Shown one piece after another: positions 60,086-64,000 of a DNA stretch of 64,000 nt. The notes below the pieces were generated by a model that did no database searches, was not told where the DNA came from, and saw only the letters and a list, made by a program, of their open reading frames with translations. Numbering within the stretch: position 1 is the first letter of the stretch; every line of letters starts with the position of its first letter. Source of the DNA: Haliotis asinina (taxonomy: Eukaryota; Mollusca; Gastropoda; Lepetellida; Haliotidae). The position numbers and the translations under genes are program-made. Location of the stretch: the NCBI RefSeq assembly GCF_037392515.1, contig NC_090290.1, positions 23,767,753-23,831,752 on the forward strand, given 5' to 3'.

Positions 60086-61420
60086 TAATAAAAATGATTT
60101 TTTTTCCAAATTTAATTAGTTATGGCATACACGTCTACAGGCTAATGCATCTATACACACGAAAGTGCTTATGTATATTCATATGCACATGACTAGATTG
60201 CATGTATATTGATTTTTGTTGCTATTTTACACGACCTATTTTTCAAGTTGCCCACTGAGAGTGGAATCAATAAGCAACACCATATACAAACAATACCACA
60301 CTGACATACAATGTGCTCTGTTTTTGTCATGGCCACACCGCCCAGAAATGTCTATCAAACATTACATAGGAAATCCCCATTTACTAAAATTGTTATCTGT
60401 TCCAAATGACAATTCAACTCATCTGTCACGACAAAACACATTTGTCCTGTTTTCATGAGTAATGTACAAGACAACAGATAAGACCCACAGCTGTTGCTTA
60501 TTAATAATGCTTGTTTTTCACGCACACATATACATACATTCATCAGTCAGTACTAAAAACAACACAGACCTTGTCATCCTAAATAGAATTAGCCGTCATA
60601 TACACATGTTCGCCATCCTATTCCTATCGACATAATTAAGAGAAAATACATGTACAACTTCAGATAATAGATAGATATCACATAGACAGTATACGACTAC
60701 CATGATATATATAAAATATACATTGTATATACAGCTGTATACTCTGCATTGTATATGGGCCTGAGACCTTCGTACTAGAAAATATATGTAACTGAAATCC
60801 TACATATTCCTGGCAATGTGAGTGGTTGCAAAATCTTGTATTCCCAGCAAACCGTTAAAAATCAATTGTCATAATCATGAAGACGTGGAGCCATGATGAA
60901 ACACAATTAAAAGGAACAGGCAGTTTCAGATAGCAAGGCTACTAACACAAGGTATTGGGTACACATCAGTCAACCTTCAGTACTGTGTTATCTAAAGCTC
61001 ACGCATGATTGGCTACCCAAGGATGAGAGGCTGGTTACATGATATCAAACTGAAAGAAGCCTATAGAACCTACACTATCACCAACACCTTCACAGACAAG
61101 TGCCTCTTCATCTAGTTCAAAGCGTACACCTACTTGTTGGAATGACTTCGCGATCATAATTCTCAGCCTCTTGAATCATCATGGACTTTAGACAAAACTT
61201 AATAGCAGCTCTTGAATTGAAATCAGATGAATTTTCAGATCAGTGACACTGTAAGTAATCTGAACCAGGATATCACCAAGCTTCCCTACATGCATGTAGT
61301 TCAGGGGGATGAGTTTGGTGCACTGGTGAACATTATCAGGGAGGCATAACAGTCTCACTGAGAAGCATTCTAGAAGTTGTAAAGATAAAGGAAAACCAAG
61401 GTCTATGGATAATCAACTTC
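60086..61420. other. No gene seen
   Basis: AT-rich sequence; frames are under 81 codons. Confidence 0.5.
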
Positions 61421-61543
61421 TTTGTTGCAATGAGTGTGATGTTTAGGTATAGGTACTAACACCATTATCAAGCAAGTCATCATCACTTACTTGATAATGG
61501 TGTTCGTACCTATTCCAAAATGTCACACACACTGCAACATAGG
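61421..61543. repeat. Near-perfect hairpin within a longer palindrome
   Basis: The inner arms 61,449-61,477 and 61,485-61,513 (29 bases each) differ at two positions and enclose a 7-base loop. They include AACACCATTATCAAG. Weaker complementarity continues outwards (TGTTGCA and GTGTGA words) to about 61,421 and 61,543. Confidence 0.88.
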
Positions 61544-62431
61544 AGGCATATTTAGCTATACTGCCACAATTGGCTCAGTACATGGGCCACTTGGGCCTAC
61601 CAGAAACCCTTGAGTTTGAATCCCAACTTGTCCTGAATATGTTTTCAGGTTTACAAGCAACAGAGCTCTGTTTGTGGGTTTCTACAAAGTGGTGTAATTT
61701 GAAACCTGCATCTTTCTTGTCTCTCTACCACATCAAGCTGACATACCATGATTTCATTGTACAACAGTTATGTTCAATCTTACTCACAGTGTAATATGCA
61801 TAATATTCAATTATTGATTGACAAAATGAGGCTTGACCAAGCATTTTACAACTTGCTGGGAATGCCTTTATCTCCATCTAAGTCCCCATTAATTTTACTA
61901 TTTATTATTATAAATATTAGATATTTATATACTACACATATTCACACATAAGTGCATGCTCAAGATGCTGGTATAAATTTCCCTGATTACTGGATGTCAG
62001 TCTCAATGGCAGATATTATTATCAATTTCAACTCCCTGGGGAGCAAACAACTCTTGCAGATACAAATCACACTGAGCTGGATAGTAGTCCCCAGGGTGGA
62101 TATAAATGGGTAGTGTTTATCAGCAAACACCATCGTGAGTGGGCTGTGGTCTGAACAGCAGTGTCTCATGTTATTCTACACCTGTCCAGACTTAATTACT
62201 TCCTGGCTACCTGGTTACTCCTATCTATGGTGTAGGCTGTAAGGTTATGATCATGGGACTCTGCTCTCTTGAACAGAACCAGTACTTAAAGTGGGATTTC
62301 TTAACAATGACACTGACCACGGTCTACTGTATCAATGTTGGGGTCAGCCAGTCAGACTTTCCATCACCACTTTATTCCAGCTGTATATCACAGGTATGGA
62401 CACTGTAGATTATAGTAGATTATATTGGGGT

Positions 62432-62605
62432 CTCCAGAGGTGTGGTTTGGTAGCCTTGTCATTAGAGTGTTCACTCGTCACCCTGGAGGTCCAGCTTCAG
62501 TTCCCAACATAGACACAAATTATGAAGACCATTTCTTGTGTCTCTACTGTGGTACTGCTGGAATATTGCTAAAAGTGGCATAAAACTAAATTCACTGACT
62601 CCACA
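62432..62605 (+). mobile_element. SINE family A copy
   Basis: TTTGGTAGCCTTGTCATTAG head, box B CTTCAGTTCCC, TATGAAGACCATTTCTTG, TGCTGGAATATTGC and a TTCACTGACTCC tail. Confidence 0.85.
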
Positions 62606-62671
62606 AGGTCAGACAAGGCTACCTCTCTACCATTTGTCATCATTTGCACATGGACATGAGTGACTGGGGCT

Positions 62672-63148
62672 TTAAGTCACCTTTAGCAACATTCCAGCAA
62701 TATCACTGTAGGGGCACCTGCAGTACACATTGTATCCAAATCTGGAATTTGACCTGCTCATTATGTGCCATCTCTTTTACCTCTTGGTTACCTCACAACC
62801 CAAACTATTAGCAACATTCCAGTGAGTGAGTATTCTTTTACACCGCTTTTAGCAATATTCCAGCAATATCATTGCAGGGGCACCTGAAGTACACATTGTA
62901 ACCAAATCTGGAATTGAACCTGCTCATTATGTGCCAACTCTTTTACCTCTTAGTTACCTAACAATCCCAACTATTAGCAACATTCCAGTGAGTGAGTATT
63001 CTTTTATGCCTCTTTTAGCAATATTCCAGCAATATCACTGCTGGGGACACCAGAAGTGGGCTTCTCACACTGTCCCATGTGGGTAATCAAACTTGGGTCT
63101 TTGGCGTTACAAGCAAATGCTTTAACCACTGCTCTACTCCACCACCCC
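62672..63148 (-). mobile_element. Three SINE family A units in head-to-tail tandem
   Basis: Three minus-strand copies follow each other at about 62,672-62,822, 62,823-62,988 and 62,989-63,148. The first two share private features, including GGGGCACCTG and CTCATTATGTGCCA, and lie 166 bases apart (62,711 and 62,877 for GGGGCACCTG). This is a local duplication rather than two insertions. The third has the more ordinary GGGGACACCAGAAGTGGG and box A/B regions. Confidence 0.85.
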
Positions 63149-63950
63149 AGCAAACTATGAACGATTCAGAGACAGGTGAATATGTATCTGACATAGAGCA
63201 CAGTCAATAAGATAGCAAGTGAACTGGTGTGACTGAGGTGACATGAAGAAGACATGCTCCTGAGACCATGTCCCACTGAATCATATGTCCTGGTTGCCAA
63301 GGCCCCTCTCGTGTCATAGAATTATTACAATGAGGTGTTTCAATATCAAATGCATAATAAACTTTCACAAAAAACATGCCTTATGCCAAACTACAAGAAA
63401 AGATTCTCAGAGGATCAGGCATGAGAAATGGCACCTGTCAGGTTCAACCTTTAGAAAAACAATGATAGGAACAAAACAATGAATATTCCATTATATACAT
63501 TCCATTCCATACCAATGGAGTATTTCATTGCCGGTTACACAATTCAAATTCTCTGGACTCCTGAGGATATAAACCTCTTAATTGTTAAGGCTAAAAACAG
63601 ATTTAAGAGCTAAACTTCAGAGGACACATAACATGATCACGTTTGGTGGCATAATAAAACAAACACAAAAGTTGCAAAACCCAAATTTAACCATGATGGC
63701 GACCAAATTAGTCAGCACTTTGGGTAAATCTTAGTACTGTTTACTGCATCTTCAGATGAACGCCTTCCCTTGTACAGAGACTAAAACAGCATATTTCCAC
63801 CATTACCGGCATAAGATCAAATCCATTCCTATCGATTACCTGTTCACAACACTGAACCACATAGGTTGTTTTGTGTGACAAATGAATCAATTCCCAGTAC
63901 CAAATTAAAGCCAGATTTCCTTTCGCTACAATGTCCAGTCACAAATTGAT
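63149..63950. other. No gene seen
   Basis: Ends at the strong CTCF-like site close to the window end. Confidence 0.5.
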
Positions 63951-63965
63951 AGCGCCCCCTGCTGG
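63951..63965 (-). promoter_or_regulatory. CTCF-like motif, strong match
   Basis: The minus strand reads CCAGCAGGGGGCGCT, which fits the classic CTCF core at every key position. Confidence 0.45.
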
Positions 63966-64000
63966 ACTATAAACCCGGCAACAAATGCAGGATCAAAGTT

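Noticed and set aside
61567..61620. Another tRNA-like head (GGCTCAGTACATGGG with GAGTTTGAATCCC)
   Set aside because: The spacing and the following sequence do not fit either SINE family, and the boxes are weak.

Overview
This window is eukaryotic, AT-rich and gene-poor, with no operons, ribosome-binding sites or other prokaryotic features. The many short interspersed elements (SINEs) with a tRNA-like head and an ACTC-repeat tail are, from my memory of sequences of this type, characteristic of vetigastropod molluscs such as abalone (Haliotis). That placement is an inference that I could not test by a search.

Only two coding regions can be defended as intact. The first is a single-exon, minus-strand homologue of ZC3H10 (about 43.4-44.5 kb), with three CCCH zinc fingers, a coiled coil and the conserved C-terminus. 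It has an AATAAA signal downstream, and upstream a GCT/AGC repeat, an inverted CCAAT box and candidate 5'-leader splice donors. The second is a complete Tc1/mariner element (52,446-53,742) with matching terminal inverted repeats, TA target duplications and an uninterrupted DD34E transposase. A third coding relic, a decayed Tc1-like transposase on the minus strand (about 23.7-24.7 kb), carries stops and frameshifts and is split by a SINE.

The rest is repeats and non-coding DNA. Tandem arrays lie at 1.2-1.5 kb, 3.35-3.86 kb (two short duplications), 5.2-6.6 kb (47-bp unit), 7.4 kb (G-rich), 8.9-9.6 kb (102-bp unit), 13.4-13.7 kb (about 49 bp), 18.6-19.0 kb (ATC)n, 22.1-23.65 kb (78-bp unit with a higher-order pattern), 31.75 kb (ACTT)n, 34.9-35.3 kb (about 32 bp), 56.5-57.7 kb (42-bp unit) and 60.0 kb (25 bp). 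At least 26 SINE copies fall in two families that share a tail but differ in the body. Palindromic or MITE-like elements lie at 20.17-20.82 kb (three in a row), 39.26 kb, 50.99 kb, 52.19 kb, 59.14 kb and 61.42 kb.

No genes acting together, RNA genes, CRISPR array or defence-like system was found. The most notable things are the higher-order 78-bp satellite, the mosaic SINE families, the triple palindrome cluster, the possibly active Tc1 element, the nested SINE/Tc1 relic, and a few strong matches to regulatory motifs (CTCF-like at 45,990 and 63,951; ZNF143/Staf-like at 39,057; GTCACGTGAC at 32,855). Long stretches between these hold nothing I can recognise; some may be introns or untranslated parts of genes whose exons lie outside the window or are too short to see.
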